The notes: generated from the letters alone by a model not told the origin. DNA of 64,000 nt from Geminicoccaceae bacterium (GCA_025999455.1 AP024683.1:1743501-1807500); one strand, 5' to 3'. Numbered from the stretch's first letter, positions 1 to 10,596 are shown. Translations and numbers: made by a program.

Positions 1-273
1 GTCGCAGCGGGCGAGCTTCCAGAAGGTGGCGGCGAGCCGTTCGACCAAGAGTGCTTCGGTCGGCGAGCGCGGCCGGTGCTCGGCGCGGAGGGCTTCGAGG
101 AGGGCTTCGAAGGCGGCCGGATCTTCGCCCGGGGCCAAAAGCCTCCGGGAGAAGAGGCCGTGCTTGGTGGCGTTCAGGGACGAGCGGGCCTTGCCTTCCG
201 GCGTGACGGGCCCGTGCGAGCGGGCGCCGTTGGTGCGCGACGTGGCGCGCTGGGCGGGGGAGCGGGGGATCAC
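1..273 (-). CDS. Conserved hypothetical protein with NGARSHGPVTPEGKARS motif, truncated by window edge
   Basis: The minus frame is open from a GTG at 273 to base 1 and ends mid-gene, so only the first 91 codons are visible. The N-terminal part carries the block RTNGARSHGPVTPEGKARS followed by LNATKHGLFS, and then a helical stretch rich in Glu, Arg and Leu that reaches LVERLAATFWKLARCD. This Gly-Pro-x-Thr-Pro-Glu-Gly-Lys block heads a family of uncharacterised bacterial proteins, often present in several copies per genome; that family link is from memory. A second in-frame GTG lies at 282. No function can be assigned. The overlapping plus-strand frames lack any recognisable domain. Confidence 0.65.
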   Translation of the reverse strand, partial: MIPRSPAQRATSRTNGARSHGPVTPEGKARSSLNATKHGLFSRRLLAPGEDPAAFEALLEALRAEHRPRSPTEALLVERLAATFWKLARCD

Positions 274-282
274 GGTGGGCAC

Positions 283-614
283 CTCGGGGTCGGGGGCGGG
301 GACGAGAAGGGCGATATACCTAATACCGACCAAAGTCCAGCTCGATCCCGGCGCGCACCGCCCGGCCGCCGCGGGAGCGCCGGGTCACCCGTGCCCGGCC
401 GCGAAGAAACGACCGGCCCGCCCGGCGTACCCTCGACCGCACCCGCGCCGCCCCGGACCCGCACTCGGCGCTTTTCGGCCCCGCTCGAGCCGCCGACGCC
501 CTCAGGAAGACGTTCCCTGACGCGCCGACACCGCGAGCCGATCGAACAGCGCCAACACCCCGCGCGGCAAACTCGCCGCCCCGAGACTGGGCTCCCGGGC
601 GGAGGGCCCGGCGG
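283..614. other. Intergenic region without recognised gene
   Basis: This stretch lies between the start of the truncated gene at the window edge and the end of argE, both on the minus strand. The frames that cross it show no family resemblance. An AT-rich patch around 313-333 stands out from the surrounding GC-rich DNA and could hold the promoter of the truncated gene, but I see no well-spaced -35/-10 pair. A short GC-rich inverted repeat follows the argE stop without a T tract. Confidence 0.5.
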
Positions 615-1778
615 TCAGGCCCGGCAATGGGCGATCAGGCGCTCCAAGAAGGCTTCGCAGGCGGCGAGCTGGGAAAGCTCGACGAACTCGTCGGGCTTGT
701 GGGCCTGCTCGATGTTCCCGGGGCCACAGACGATCGCCGGGATGCCGCCGTCGCGGCGGAAGAGGCCGCCTTCGGTGCCGTAGGCGACCTTCTTGTGGGC
801 GTTCCTGCCGGCCAAGGATTTCGTGAGCGTCGTGAGTGGATGGTCCGGGGCGATGTCGACCGGCGGGAGCTCGGTGAGTTGCTCGAAGCGGATCTCGACC
901 GAAGGGGCCACCCGGCGCATGGCGGGCAGGAGATGCTCGCCGGCGTAGGCCTTCACTTCGGCCACGAGGGCCGGAAGGTCGACCTCGGGAAGGGTGCGGA
1001 ACTCCCAATCGAACCAGCAGAGCTCGGGGACGATGTTCAAGGTCGTCCCGCCGTGGATCTGGCCCACGTGCGCCGTCGAGTGCGGCACGTCGAAGAGCGG
1101 GTCGAAGGGGCCCTCGGCCGCGAGCCTCCGGCCGATGTCGCGGATCCGGACGACGAGCTCGGCCGCGTACTCGACCGCGTTCACCGCGTGGGGGGCGAGC
1201 GAGGAATGGGCCGGGGTCCCGGTGACGGTGGTCCGGTAGCTCTCCTTGCCCTTGTGGGCGATCACGACCTCCATCGAGGTGGGCTCGCCCACGATCACGC
1301 CCGCGGGCTTTTCGATGCCGAAGCGGCCGAGCTCGGCGATCAGCCGGCGCACACCCTTGCAACCGACTTCCTCGTCGTAGGAGAGGGCGATGTGGATCGG
1401 CCGGGAAAGCGGCTTTTCGAGCATCGCCGGGACCATGGCCAGCACGCAGGCATCGAAGCCCTTCATGTCGGTCGTGCCGCGGCCGTAGGCCCGGCCGTTC
1501 TCGACGCGCAGCCGGAACGGATCGGCGCTCCAGGGTTGATCGTCGACCGGGACCACGTCGGTGTGGCCGGAAAGGACGTAGCCCGGCACGTCCCGCGGGC
1601 CGATCGTCGCCCAGAGATTGACCCACGCGCCGCTCTCGTCGGGCACGCGGCGGACCTCGACCCCGAGCCCGCGCAGATGGGCCTCGACCCAGTCGGCAAG
1701 CGGCCGGTTGGGGTTGCGGCTCACCGTGTCGAAGCCCACGAGCTTCTCGAGGATCGGCAGACAGCGGGGATGGGACAT
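615..1778 (-). CDS. argE: Acetylornithine deacetylase ArgE (M20 metallopeptidase family)
   Basis: 387 residues, the usual length for ArgE, which hydrolyses N-acetylornithine to ornithine and acetate in cytoplasmic arginine synthesis. The M20 di-zinc ligands are in place: SGHTDVVPVD (His72), GRGTTDMKG (Asp104), SYDEEVGCKG (Glu136-Glu137) and a distal His in IEQAHKPDE. The middle of the protein (GTPAHSS to about residue 290) is the dimerisation lid typical of M20. The order SGHTDVVPVD...GRGTTDMKGF and the GNIEQAHKPDEFV tail fit ArgE better than DapE or carboxypeptidase G2, though substrate cannot be proven from sequence. No other arginine genes are adjacent. The gene diverges from the GT-like gene at 1951. 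Confidence 0.88.
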   Translation of the reverse strand: MSHPRCLPILEKLVGFDTVSRNPNRPLADWVEAHLRGLGVEVRRVPDESGAWVNLWATIGPRDVPGYVLSGHTDVVPVDDQPWSADPFRLRVENGRAYGRGTTDMKGFDACVLAMVPAMLEKPLSRPIHIALSYDEEVGCKGVRRLIAELGRFGIEKPAGVIVGEPTSMEVVIAHKGKESYRTTVTGTPAHSSLAPHAVNAVEYAAELVVRIRDIGRRLAAEGPFDPLFDVPHSTAHVGQIHGGTTLNIVPELCWFDWEFRTLPEVDLPALVAEVKAYAGEHLLPAMRRVAPSVEIRFEQLTELPPVDIAPDHPLTTLTKSLAGRNAHKKVAYGTEGGLFRRDGGIPAIVCGPGNIEQAHKPDEFVELSQLAACEAFLERLIAHCRA

Positions 1779-1950
1779 CGACGGCTCCAGGGACGGTTCC
1801 GGAGGGCGCGCGGCGGGACGCGCGAGGGGAGCACGAAGCCCGAGGTAGGGGAGGGCCGGGCGGCCGGCAAGCCGGCGCGGCGCCGAGCGGCTTTCCCCTC
1901 GGCGCCCGATCTGCTAGGCGGCCGGCGTTCCTCGGCCGGGAGAGCCCTCC

Positions 1951-2889
1951 TTGAAGCTCGCCGTCTTCATCCACACGAACGAGAAACAATACGTGGGTGC
2001 GCTCGTCTCGGCGCACTCGATGCGCCGTTTCGCGAAGCGGGGCGACGCGCTCGACATCCGCATCCTGCACACGAAAGACTTTCCCTGGTTGTGGGCGCGC
2101 GAAGGACAGAAATACAAGCGCGGTCGCGAGTGGCGCGAATGGCGGATGGACGATCTGCAGTCCTTCACGCCCTTGCGATTCGCCCCGCCCGAGGCGATGG
2201 GCTACGAGGGCCGGGCGGTGATCGTCGACCCCGACATCTTCGCGGTCGGCGACATAGGCGAGCTCTTGACCCGTGAGATGGACGGCAAGGCGATCCTCTG
2301 CCGCAAGCGGCCGGGCAAGGAGGAGGTTCCGGGCCACTACGCGACCTCCTGCATGCTCCTCGACTGCGCGAAGCTTCGGCATTGGCAGGTCGAGAAGACT
2401 TTCGCCGAGCTCTTCACGGGCGAGCGCGACTACGCCAAGTGGATCGAGCTCGAATACGAGGATCCGGCCACGATCGGCCTGTTCGAGCCCGAGTGGAACG
2501 ATTTCGACCATCTCGACGAGAAAACCAAACTGATCCACAACACCAAGCGTCACACGCAACCCTGGAAGACCGGGCTGCCGATCGACTTCGTCGAGGCCGA
2601 CAAGTTCAAGCTCTGGTCGCCCAAGGGCTGGGTGCAGAAGGTCCAGCGCTCGCTGTTCGGCCACTACCGCTATTCGGGGACCTACAAGCCGCACCCCGAC
2701 CGCCGGCAGGAGACGCTGTTCTTCGCGCTTCTGAAAGATGCGATGCGGGCCGGGGTGCTCGACGAGGCGCTGTTGCGCGAGCACATGGCGAAGAACCACG
2801 TGCGCCACGACGCGCTCGAGGTTCTCGCGCGCACCCCCGACCTCGACCGGCTCGATTTCTTGGGGCGGAGCCTGAAGGCCGCGGCCTGA
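1951..2889 (+). CDS. GT-A-like (glycosyltransferase family 8-type) hypothetical protein
   Basis: 312 residues starting at a TTG 11 bases behind GGGAG. The N-terminus MKLAVFIHTNEKQYVGA and the segment AVIVDPDIFAVGDI, with a DxD-like acidic pair after a hydrophobic strand, resemble nucleotide-sugar-binding GT-A folds. A later HYATSCMLLDC segment fits the acceptor-side strand of such enzymes. No signal peptide or membrane helix is visible. Aromatic and charged residues are abundant (Trp-rich 45-60). No sugar-synthesis neighbours are present, so acceptor and donor are unknown. The assignment rests on overall pattern and may be only fold-level. Confidence 0.6.
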   Translation: MKLAVFIHTNEKQYVGALVSAHSMRRFAKRGDALDIRILHTKDFPWLWAREGQKYKRGREWREWRMDDLQSFTPLRFAPPEAMGYEGRAVIVDPDIFAVGDIGELLTREMDGKAILCRKRPGKEEVPGHYATSCMLLDCAKLRHWQVEKTFAELFTGERDYAKWIELEYEDPATIGLFEPEWNDFDHLDEKTKLIHNTKRHTQPWKTGLPIDFVEADKFKLWSPKGWVQKVQRSLFGHYRYSGTYKPHPDRRQETLFFALLKDAMRAGVLDEALLREHMAKNHVRHDALEVLARTPDLDRLDFLGRSLKAAA

Positions 2890-2895
2890 ACGGGC

Positions 2896-3384
2896 TCAGG
2901 CGCGGTCGGTGGGCGGCGACGGGGGCTCGGGGAAGAAGTCGCCCACGACCTGCTCGAAGGTCCAGGGGCAGGTCTCGGGCAGACGGGCGAGGAGGGCGGG
3001 TTCGTAGCGCGCGGCCTTCAAGGTGAGCACGCGGAGCGCGTTGCGATAGCGCTCGTCGAGTTCCCTCTGGAGCCGGTTGCGCAAGGACGGGGTGAGGATG
3101 TCCCGAAGCCGGAGGCGGAACGTCATCACCTCCGCCATCCAGTGGCCGCGCGGCTCTTCCGCGGTCGAGTAAGCGAGCTCGAGGAGGTGGATCAGAATCT
3201 GCTCGAGGAGGGAAGCGCAGCTGCGCCAGTCGGAGCGGGCCAAGCCTTCGATCTCCTCGGCGAGGTTTTCCCAATCCAAGGGTTCGTTCGGGCGCAGCGC
3301 CGCCTGGGCGCGCAGCCGCTCCGCCTGGTCGAGCGCCCAGGCGTAGAAGTCCTCCTCGTAGCCGGGCCGGGTGAGCGTTCTCAC
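2896..3384 (-). CDS. DUF29 family protein, downstream copy
   Basis: 162 residues from a GTG at 3384 that overlaps the stop of the preceding paralogue in a GTGA junction, so translation is probably coupled. The N-terminus YEEDFYAWALDQAERL, the central DWENLAEEIEGLARSD and the end LPETCPWTFEQVVGDFF are typical of DUF29, a family of unknown function found in many copies in cyanobacteria and proteobacteria. The first half is nearly identical to the upstream copy while residues about 65-135 differ strongly. No catalytic motif is known for the family. Confidence 0.85.
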   Translation of the reverse strand: MRTLTRPGYEEDFYAWALDQAERLRAQAALRPNEPLDWENLAEEIEGLARSDWRSCASLLEQILIHLLELAYSTAEEPRGHWMAEVMTFRLRLRDILTPSLRNRLQRELDERYRNALRVLTLKAARYEPALLARLPETCPWTFEQVVGDFFPEPPSPPTDRA

Positions 3385-3845
3385 GGACGTGCCTCGCCGT
3401 CGGCCGGGGGCTCGGGGAAGAAGTCGCCCACGACCTGCTCGAAGCTCCAGGGGCAGGTCTCGGGCAGCCGGGCGGCGAGGGCGGGTTCGACATCCTCGCT
3501 CTCGATCCGCAGTCGGCGGACCGCGCGGGCGTAGCGCTGGTCCAAATCCGCCTCCAGCGTCCGTCGCAGCACCGGGGTCAGCAGCTCTTCCAGGTCGAGG
3601 CGGAAGGTCGCGACCTCCTTGCGCCAGTGGGCACGCGGGGCCTCGGCCGCGGAGAAGGCGAGCTTCAGAAGGTGGATCAGGATCTGCTCGAGGAGGGAAG
3701 CGCAGCTGCGCCAGTCGGAGCGGGCCAAGCCTTCGATCTCCTCGGCGAGGTTTTCCCAATCCAACGGCTCGTTCGGGCGCAGCGCCGCCTGGGCGCGCAG
3801 CCGCTCGGCTTGGTCGAGCGCCCAGGCGTAGAAGTCCTCTTCGTA
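3186..3845. repeat. Direct repeat: near-identical 5' blocks of the DUF29 pair
   Basis: Bases 3186-3360 and 3671-3845 align without gaps at an offset of 485, with about six differences in 175 positions. They encode the N-terminal 60-odd residues of the two DUF29 proteins. The flanking coding DNA is much less similar, so the identity looks like recent duplication with later divergence of the middle part, or local gene conversion. Confidence 0.85.
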
Positions 3846-3872
3846 GGACGGGAGGACGGGCGTGTCGGGCAC
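3381..3872 (-). CDS. DUF29 family protein, upstream copy
   Basis: 163 residues from a GTG at 3872, chosen because GGAGG sits 5 bases upstream and the protein then starts, like other family members, a few residues before the conserved YEEDFYAWALDQAE. An ATG at 3902 is an alternative and a longer frame to 4073 is unlikely. Its stop overlaps the start of the second DUF29 gene. DNA 3671-3845 matches 3186-3360 of the downstream copy with about six mismatches, whereas the following part of the two genes has diverged. Function unknown; no toxin-type motif is visible. Confidence 0.82.
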   Translation of the reverse strand: MPDTPVLPSYEEDFYAWALDQAERLRAQAALRPNEPLDWENLAEEIEGLARSDWRSCASLLEQILIHLLKLAFSAAEAPRAHWRKEVATFRLDLEELLTPVLRRTLEADLDQRYARAVRRLRIESEDVEPALAARLPETCPWSFEQVVGDFFPEPPADGEARP

Positions 3873-4023
3873 GGAAGCCTCCGCGGTCACTCGCAAAACC
3901 ATACCACGCGCGGCGGGCCGGGCGGAGGGGGCCCGCGCCGGCCGCGCTCGACCGGCCCGAGCCGAACCGGTAACCTGAGGGTCGGGGCGCGGGGCTCGGC
4001 GACGGGGAGCGGGGAGGAAGGCG

Positions 4024-5223
4024 ATGGCGATGCGCGGCTGGCTCAGGAGCGACGGGCGCAAGGGCATCCGCAACGTCGTGGCGGTCGCCTACCTCGTCGA
4101 GTGCGCCCGGCACGTCGCCGAGATGATCGCCCGGCCGTTCGAGGACCGCGACGTCCACGTGATCGGTTTCCCGGGCTGCTACCGCAACCGGTACGGCTTC
4201 GACATGATGAGCCGGCTCTGCACGCACCCGAACGTGGGGGCCGTGCTCTTGTGTTCCTTGGGCTGCGAGAGCTTCGACCGGTCGGGGCTCCGGGCCGCGA
4301 TCGAGGCCACGGGCCGGCCCTTGAAGACGCTCGTGATCCAGGCGGCCGGCGGGACGCGCAAGACGATCGAGGCGGGCCGCGCCTGGGTGCGCGAGGTCCT
4401 GGACGAGCTCGAGGCGCAGCCGACCGAGCCCCTGGGCCTCGACGAGCTCACCGTCGGCACGATCTGCGGCGGTTCGGATGCGACCTCGGGCCTCACCGCC
4501 AACCCGGCCATGGGGCGCTGCTTCGATCTCCTCGTGCAGGCCGGGGCGCGCTGCATCTTCGAGGAGACGGGCGAGCTCATCGGCTGCGAGCAACACATGG
4601 CGAGCCGGGCCGTCACCCCCGAGCTGGGTGCTGCGATCGTCGCCGCCGTCGAAAAGGCCGCCCGGTACTACGAGGTGCTCGGCCAAGCCTCCTTCGCCCC
4701 GGGCAATGCCGAAGGCGGGCTCACCACGATCGAGGAGAAGTCGATGGGCGCTTATGCGAAGTCGGGTGCCTCGCCGATCGTGGGCCTGATCAAGCCGGGT
4801 GATTACCCGCCGACGGGTGGTCTCTACCTCATGGACGTCGTGCCGGACGGCGAGCCGCGCTTCGGCTTCCCCAACATCAACGACAACGTGGAGATCGCCG
4901 AGCTCGTGGCCTCGGGGAGCCAAGTGATCCTGTTCTCGACCGGGCGCGGCTCGGTCGTCGGCTCGGCGATCGCCCCGGTGATCAAGGTCTGCGCCAACCC
5001 CGCCACCTATCGGCGGATGGAAGAGGACATGGACGTCGATGCCGGGCGGATCCTCGAGGGCCGCGCCACACTCGACGAGGTGGGCCGCGAGATCCTCTCA
5101 CTCATCGAGCGGGTGGCGTCGGGCGAGCGGACCAAGAGCGAGCTCGCGGGCCACCGCGAGTTCATCATGGGCTACAAGCAGTTCGAGCCCACGGGGCCGG
5201 CCTGCCTGCCGCGGGCGGCGTGA
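4024..5223 (+). CDS. UxaA-family hydro-lyase (altronate/galactarate dehydratase C-terminal domain)
   Basis: 399 residues corresponding to the large C-terminal domain of UxaA/GarD-type dehydratases, without the small N-terminal SAF domain, which in split enzymes is a separate gene. Typical blocks are RSDGRKGIRN at the N-terminus, GFPGCYRN, SLGCES, GGTRKTIEAG, ICGGSDATSG, EETGELIGCEQHM, and FSTGRGSVVGSAIAPVIKVCAN near the end; the Cys and His positions are candidate metal or Fe ligands. Start ATG at 4024 follows GGGGAGGAAG. No SAF partner gene is adjacent. The next plus-strand gene is a DHRS6-like SDR, a pairing compatible with sugar-acid catabolism. The substrate is unknown. Confidence 0.85.
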   Translation: MAMRGWLRSDGRKGIRNVVAVAYLVECARHVAEMIARPFEDRDVHVIGFPGCYRNRYGFDMMSRLCTHPNVGAVLLCSLGCESFDRSGLRAAIEATGRPLKTLVIQAAGGTRKTIEAGRAWVREVLDELEAQPTEPLGLDELTVGTICGGSDATSGLTANPAMGRCFDLLVQAGARCIFEETGELIGCEQHMASRAVTPELGAAIVAAVEKAARYYEVLGQASFAPGNAEGGLTTIEEKSMGAYAKSGASPIVGLIKPGDYPPTGGLYLMDVVPDGEPRFGFPNINDNVEIAELVASGSQVILFSTGRGSVVGSAIAPVIKVCANPATYRRMEEDMDVDAGRILEGRATLDEVGREILSLIERVASGERTKSELAGHREFIMGYKQFEPTGPACLPRAA

Positions 5224-5229
5224 GGGGGC

Positions 5230-6458
<1,229 letters not shown>

Positions 6459-6515
6459 GGAGAGCCGGACCGGGTGCTCTTGCGGGCGGCATCCGGATCG
6501 GCTGATCTTCCGAGC

Positions 6516-7892
6516 ATGCAGCGCCCGCAGCGCGTCCGGCCGACGGCGATCGGGGCCTTCCTGCTCCTCCTCGGCCTGCTCTTCGGGCTCGCCGGCCCGT
6601 CCACGGCGCGCGAGCCCGAGGGTCCCGTGCTGTTGATCGAGATCGACGGGGCGATCGGGGTCGCCGCCGCCGAGTTCCTCGACAAGGCGCTCGGCGAAGC
6701 GCGCGCCCGCGACGCGCCGGCCCTCGTGCTCCGGCTCGACACACCGGGCGGGCTCGTGACCTCGACCCGGGTCATGATCAAAGCGATCCTCGCCTCGCCC
6801 ACGCCCGTGATCCTCTGGGTGGCCCCCGCGGGCGCCCGGGCGGCGAGCGCCGGCACCTATCTGAGCTACGCCGCCCACGTCGCGGCCATGGCGCCGGGCA
6901 CGCATCTGGGTGCCGCCACGCCGATCGCCCTCGGCGCACCGCCGAGCCCCTCGCGCGAGCCGGGCCGCGACGGCGAGCAGGCGCCCACGGGCGACGCGGC
7001 CGAGCGCAAGGTCTTGAACGACGCGATCGCTTACTTGCGCTCGCTCGCCCAGTTGCGTGGCCGCAACGCCGAATGGGCGGAAGCCGCGGTCGAAAAAGCG
7101 GCCACGCTCACCGCCGAGGAGGCGGCGGCCAAAGGCGTCGTCGACATCCTCGCCGGCACGGTCGAGGAGCTCCTCGACAAGGCCCACGGCCGCAAGGTCG
7201 CGATGGCCGAGGGCGAGCGCGTCCTCGACCTGCGCGGCCGGCCGGTCGAAACCCTCGACCCCGGGCTCCGGCTCCGGGTCCTGCAGGCGATCGCCGACCC
7301 CAACATCGCCTTCATCCTGCTCTTGATCGGCGTCTACGGGATCCTCTTCGAGTTCTGGAACCCCGGCACTTTCGTCCCCGGCATCGTGGGCGGCATCTCG
7401 CTCTTCCTGGCGCTCGCCGCGTTGAGCGTGCTCCCCGTGCAGATGGCGGGGATCGCGCTCCTCCTGCTCGGCATCGCGCTCATGGTGGCCGAGGCCTTCA
7501 CGCCGGGCATCGGCATCCTCGGGATCGGCGGGCTCGCCGCCTTCGCGGCCGGCGCCTTCTTCCTGTTCGATCCGGCGGCGGCGGATTTCGATCTGCGCGT
7601 CGCCATCCCCGTCCTGATCGCCGCGACCGGGGTCTCGGCGCTCCTGCTCATGGGGGTCTTGGGGGCGGCGATGAGCGCGCGCCGCCGGCGCGTCGTGAGC
7701 GGCGCCGAAGCCATGCTCGGGGCGGAGGGCGAGGTCGTCGCCTGGGACGGCCGCGAGGGGCGCGTCCGGGTCTCGGGTGAGGTCTGGGCGGCACGGGCCG
7801 CCCGGCCGATTCCGCCCGGCACGCCCGTGAAGGTGGTCGAACGCAAGGGGCTCGTGCTCGACGTCGAGCCGCTCGAAGGGAGATCGTCTTGA
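6516..7892 (+). CDS. NfeD-type membrane serine protease (ClpP-like domain plus NfeD)
   Basis: 458 residues. A signal-anchor (residues 10-31, [17 protein letters not shown]) is followed by a ClpP-class protease domain with RLDTPGGL, the nucleophile in ASAGT (Ser111) and a candidate Lys at 165 in AERKVLNDA, the Ser-Lys dyad of stomatin-operon proteases. Four or five membrane helices follow (about 260-385), then a C-terminal OB-fold NfeD domain ([11 protein letters not shown] to the end). Family members cleave stomatin partners; the next gene is that partner and starts inside this stop codon (TTGA). The ATG at 6516 was chosen because it places the signal segment near the N-terminus; an upstream start at 6474 is possible. 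Confidence 0.88.
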   Translation: MQRPQRVRPTAIGAFLLLLGLLFGLAGPSTAREPEGPVLLIEIDGAIGVAAAEFLDKALGEARARDAPALVLRLDTPGGLVTSTRVMIKAILASPTPVILWVAPAGARAASAGTYLSYAAHVAAMAPGTHLGAATPIALGAPPSPSREPGRDGEQAPTGDAAERKVLNDAIAYLRSLAQLRGRNAEWAEAAVEKAATLTAEEAAAKGVVDILAGTVEELLDKAHGRKVAMAEGERVLDLRGRPVETLDPGLRLRVLQAIADPNIAFILLLIGVYGILFEFWNPGTFVPGIVGGISLFLALAALSVLPVQMAGIALLLLGIALMVAEAFTPGIGILGIGGLAAFAAGAFFLFDPAAADFDLRVAIPVLIAATGVSALLLMGVLGAAMSARRRRVVSGAEAMLGAEGEVVAWDGREGRVRVSGEVWAARAARPIPPGTPVKVVERKGLVLDVEPLEGRSS

Positions 7893-8665
7893 GGATCGAC
7901 CTCGTCTCGGATCTGGTCGCGACCGGCCTGCCGCTCGTCGTGATCCTCGTGATCCTCGCCTACTCGTTCCGGATCTTGCGCGAATACGAGCGCGGCGTCG
8001 TGTTCATGCTCGGCCGGTTCTGGAAGGTCAAAGGGCCGGGGCTCGTCATCGTCGTCCCGCTCGTCCAGCAGCTCGTCCGGGTCGATCTGCGGACCCGGGT
8101 GCTCGACGTGCCGAGCCAGGACGTCATCAGCCGCGACAACGTCTCGGTCAAGGTCAACGCGGTCGTCTATTACCGGGTGCTCGATCCCGAGAAGGCGATC
8201 ATCAACGTCGTCGATTTCGACGAGGCGACGAGCCAGCTCGCGCAGACGACGCTCCGGTCGGTCCTGGGCCAGCACGAGCTCGACGAGATGCTGGCCGAGC
8301 GCGACAAGCTCAACGCCGACATCCAGCGGATCCTGGATGCCCAGACCGACGCCTGGGGCATCAAGGTCTCGAACGTCGAGCTCAAGCACGTCGACCTCAA
8401 CGAGAGCATGATCCGCGCGATCGCCAAGCAGGCCGAGGCGGAACGGCTCCGACGCGCCAAGGTGATCGACGCGGAGGGCGAGCTGCAGGCGGCGGAGAAG
8501 ATCGCGCAAGCGGCCGAGATCTTGAGCCAACGGCCGGAAGCCATGCAGCTCCGCTATCTCGGCACGCTCCTGCAGATCGCCTCCGAGCGGTCGAACACGA
8601 TCGTCTTCCCCTTGCCGGGCGAACTCTTGGCCGGGCTCGGCGGGCGCGGCAAGGCGGCGAGCTGA
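7889..8665 (+). CDS. Slipin/stomatin-like SPFH protein
   Basis: 258 residues from a TTG overlapping the NfeD stop codon (TTGA), behind GAAGGGAGA. One N-terminal membrane helix (about 8-26) precedes the SPFH domain, with [44 protein letters not shown] and a coiled-coil segment [22 protein letters not shown]. This is the usual architecture of membrane-scaffolding stomatins that oligomerise in the inner membrane and are processed by NfeD proteases. The tight overlap with the protease gene confirms the classic two-gene stomatin operon. Confidence 0.92.
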   Translation: MRIDLVSDLVATGLPLVVILVILAYSFRILREYERGVVFMLGRFWKVKGPGLVIVVPLVQQLVRVDLRTRVLDVPSQDVISRDNVSVKVNAVVYYRVLDPEKAIINVVDFDEATSQLAQTTLRSVLGQHELDEMLAERDKLNADIQRILDAQTDAWGIKVSNVELKHVDLNESMIRAIAKQAEAERLRRAKVIDAEGELQAAEKIAQAAEILSQRPEAMQLRYLGTLLQIASERSNTIVFPLPGELLAGLGGRGKAAS

Positions 8666-8689
8666 GGAAGCGGCGGGCCCCGGAGGCGC

Positions 8690-10549
8690 TCACTCCGCGG
8701 CGCGGGCCTCGGGGCGAACCTCGTCGACCGCGACGGGGATGGGCTCGCCCACGAGCTCGAAGGTACGGATCGGCTGCTCGCGCCCCCGCGCGGCGAGGGT
8801 GCCGAGCTCGACGAAGCGGAACTCGCCCTGCGCTTCGCCGGCGATCGCCTCGCTCGCGACGATCGCCACCTCCCGGGTCGCGTCGAACCGCTCGCGGGCG
8901 AGCTCCATGAGCCGCTGGGCGACGTTCACCGTGTCGCCCACGACCGTGTAGTCGAGCCGGCCGGGTGCCCCGATGTTGCCGACCAGGAGCGGGCCGCGGT
9001 GGAGGCCGATCCGCACCTTGAAGACCGGCTCGCCGCGTGCCCGCTTGCGGGCATTGTCGGCCTCGATCGCGCGGCGGATCGCAAGCGCCGTGCGGCAGGC
9101 GCGCAGCCCACGGTTCTTGATCTTCTCGGGCGCGCCCCAGAAGGCGAGCATCCCGTCGCCCAGATATTTGTCGACCGTGCCGCCCTCCTCTTCGACACAG
9201 CGGGCGAGCAGCGCGAAATGGGCGTTCAAGAGCCGCGCCACCTCGACCGGCGGCAAGCTCTCGGCGATCGCCGTGAAGCCTTGGATGTCGGTGAACATGA
9301 CGGCGAGGTCGCGCTCGCGCGACGGCACGGCATCCGGTCGACCCGCCTTGATCAACCGCTCCACGAGGCTCTTCGGCACGTAGGTCGCGAAGGCCTTCAA
9401 GGTCGAGAGCATGGCGTTGAAGGCGCGGGCGAGCCCGTCGAGCTCGGCGATCCGGCTCGAAGGCAAGGGGGCGAGCGCGTCGAGCTCCAGGCTCGAGACC
9501 CGCTCGACCGCGGCCGTGACGCGCACGACCGGCCGGGCGAGCCGGCGGCCGATCGCGACCGCGGCCGCGACCGCCACGAGCCCGATCGCGAAGGCCACGA
9601 GGGCAAAGAGGCGGAGCGGCATCAAGACGGGGTGGATCACCATTTCCGGCACGACCAGGCCGACCGTCCAGGGGCGGGCGCCGAACCCTTCGATCTCCTT
9701 CGCGAGCACGAGCTCGGACGAGGCGTCCGTTCGCACGACCCGCACCACCGTGACCGCCCGGCCCGCGGTTCCCGGATAGCTCGCGAGGCGCTCGCCGCTT
9801 CCGAGACCCCGGAGCGCCGGGTCGGCGAACCGATCGACCGGTTCGAGCGGCTCGCGCCGGCTGCCGGTCGGCACGAGGCGCAGGAGCGGGTGGGCGAGTA
9901 CCCGATCGCCCAACAGCACGAAGGGCCGGGCCTCGCCGTTGCCGGACAGCGATTCGACGAGGGCCGAGAGGCGGCCGACGCTGATCCCGGCCGCCACGAC
10001 CCCGAGGAACTCACCGTCGCGGCGGACGGGACGGAGGGCGAAGAGCACCGCTTCGCCGAGCCGGCCACCGAACACGGGCTCGGCCCACACCACACCGGTC
10101 GCGGCCCGGGCGAGCGCCAGCCGGCGGGCGAGCATCGGGTCGGGCTCGGTTCCGCGCGGCTGGAGGATCGGCTCGATCGTGCCGTCGCCGCGCCGCAGCA
10201 CGCCCGTGACCGTGCCGTCGACCGTCGTGACGCCGATCCCGGTGAGCTCGTCGTGGCTCGCCAGGAGCACCTGCAGGACGGGTGCGAGCGTGGTCCGGTC
10301 GGTCGGCTCGACCCGGCCCTCCTCGAGCAGCCGGGCGAGGCTCGTCACGTCGTGCTCGGCCTGGGCGAGATGCTCGCGCAAGCCCTGCTCGAGCCGGCCG
10401 ATCGCCTGGATCGCGCGCTGCCCCAAGAGCTCGCGGGTGAGGTCGCGGACCACGAGCCAGCCGGCGAGGGCCGCCGCGGCGACCCCGGCGAGCACGATGC
10501 CACCCAGGACCGTGGCCAAGAGCGTGCTCAACGCGACCGGCTTCTTCAC
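8690..10549 (-). CDS. Membrane adenylate/guanylate cyclase with extracytoplasmic sensor, HAMP and class III cyclase domain
   Basis: 619 residues. Membrane helices at about 8-33 and 312-333 flank an extracytoplasmic sensor of roughly 270 residues with Cache-like pattern (GVTTVDGTVTGVL, GVVAAGISVGRL). A HAMP linker (334-385) leads to a class III cyclase domain from about 413. Metal-binding Asp421 (FTDIQGF) and Asp465 (YLGDGMLAFWG) and the VVGDTVNVAQRL motif are intact, with Lys461 as a substrate-selecting residue, so the enzyme should be active and most likely makes cAMP. The ligand sensed is unknown. The gene diverges from typA across about 120 bases. Confidence 0.9.
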   Translation of the reverse strand: MKKPVALSTLLATVLGGIVLAGVAAAALAGWLVVRDLTRELLGQRAIQAIGRLEQGLREHLAQAEHDVTSLARLLEEGRVEPTDRTTLAPVLQVLLASHDELTGIGVTTVDGTVTGVLRRGDGTIEPILQPRGTEPDPMLARRLALARAATGVVWAEPVFGGRLGEAVLFALRPVRRDGEFLGVVAAGISVGRLSALVESLSGNGEARPFVLLGDRVLAHPLLRLVPTGSRREPLEPVDRFADPALRGLGSGERLASYPGTAGRAVTVVRVVRTDASSELVLAKEIEGFGARPWTVGLVVPEMVIHPVLMPLRLFALVAFAIGLVAVAAAVAIGRRLARPVVRVTAAVERVSSLELDALAPLPSSRIAELDGLARAFNAMLSTLKAFATYVPKSLVERLIKAGRPDAVPSRERDLAVMFTDIQGFTAIAESLPPVEVARLLNAHFALLARCVEEEGGTVDKYLGDGMLAFWGAPEKIKNRGLRACRTALAIRRAIEADNARKRARGEPVFKVRIGLHRGPLLVGNIGAPGRLDYTVVGDTVNVAQRLMELARERFDATREVAIVASEAIAGEAQGEFRFVELGTLAARGREQPIRTFELVGEPIPVAVDEVRPEARAAE

Positions 10550-10596
10550 CTCGCCCTCGTCCTCGACCCCCGGCCGATCGGTGCGCGGCCGTCGCG

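Noticed and set aside
502-2808. A 768-residue minus-strand open frame
   Set aside because: Overlaps argE in another frame and lies antisense to the GT-like gene; Arg/Pro-rich, no domain.
3381-4073. Longer start for the upstream DUF29 gene at 4073
   Set aside because: The extra 67 residues are Arg/Pro/Ala-rich, overlap the start of the divergent UxaA gene and have no match to the family; GTG 3872 has a good ribosome site.
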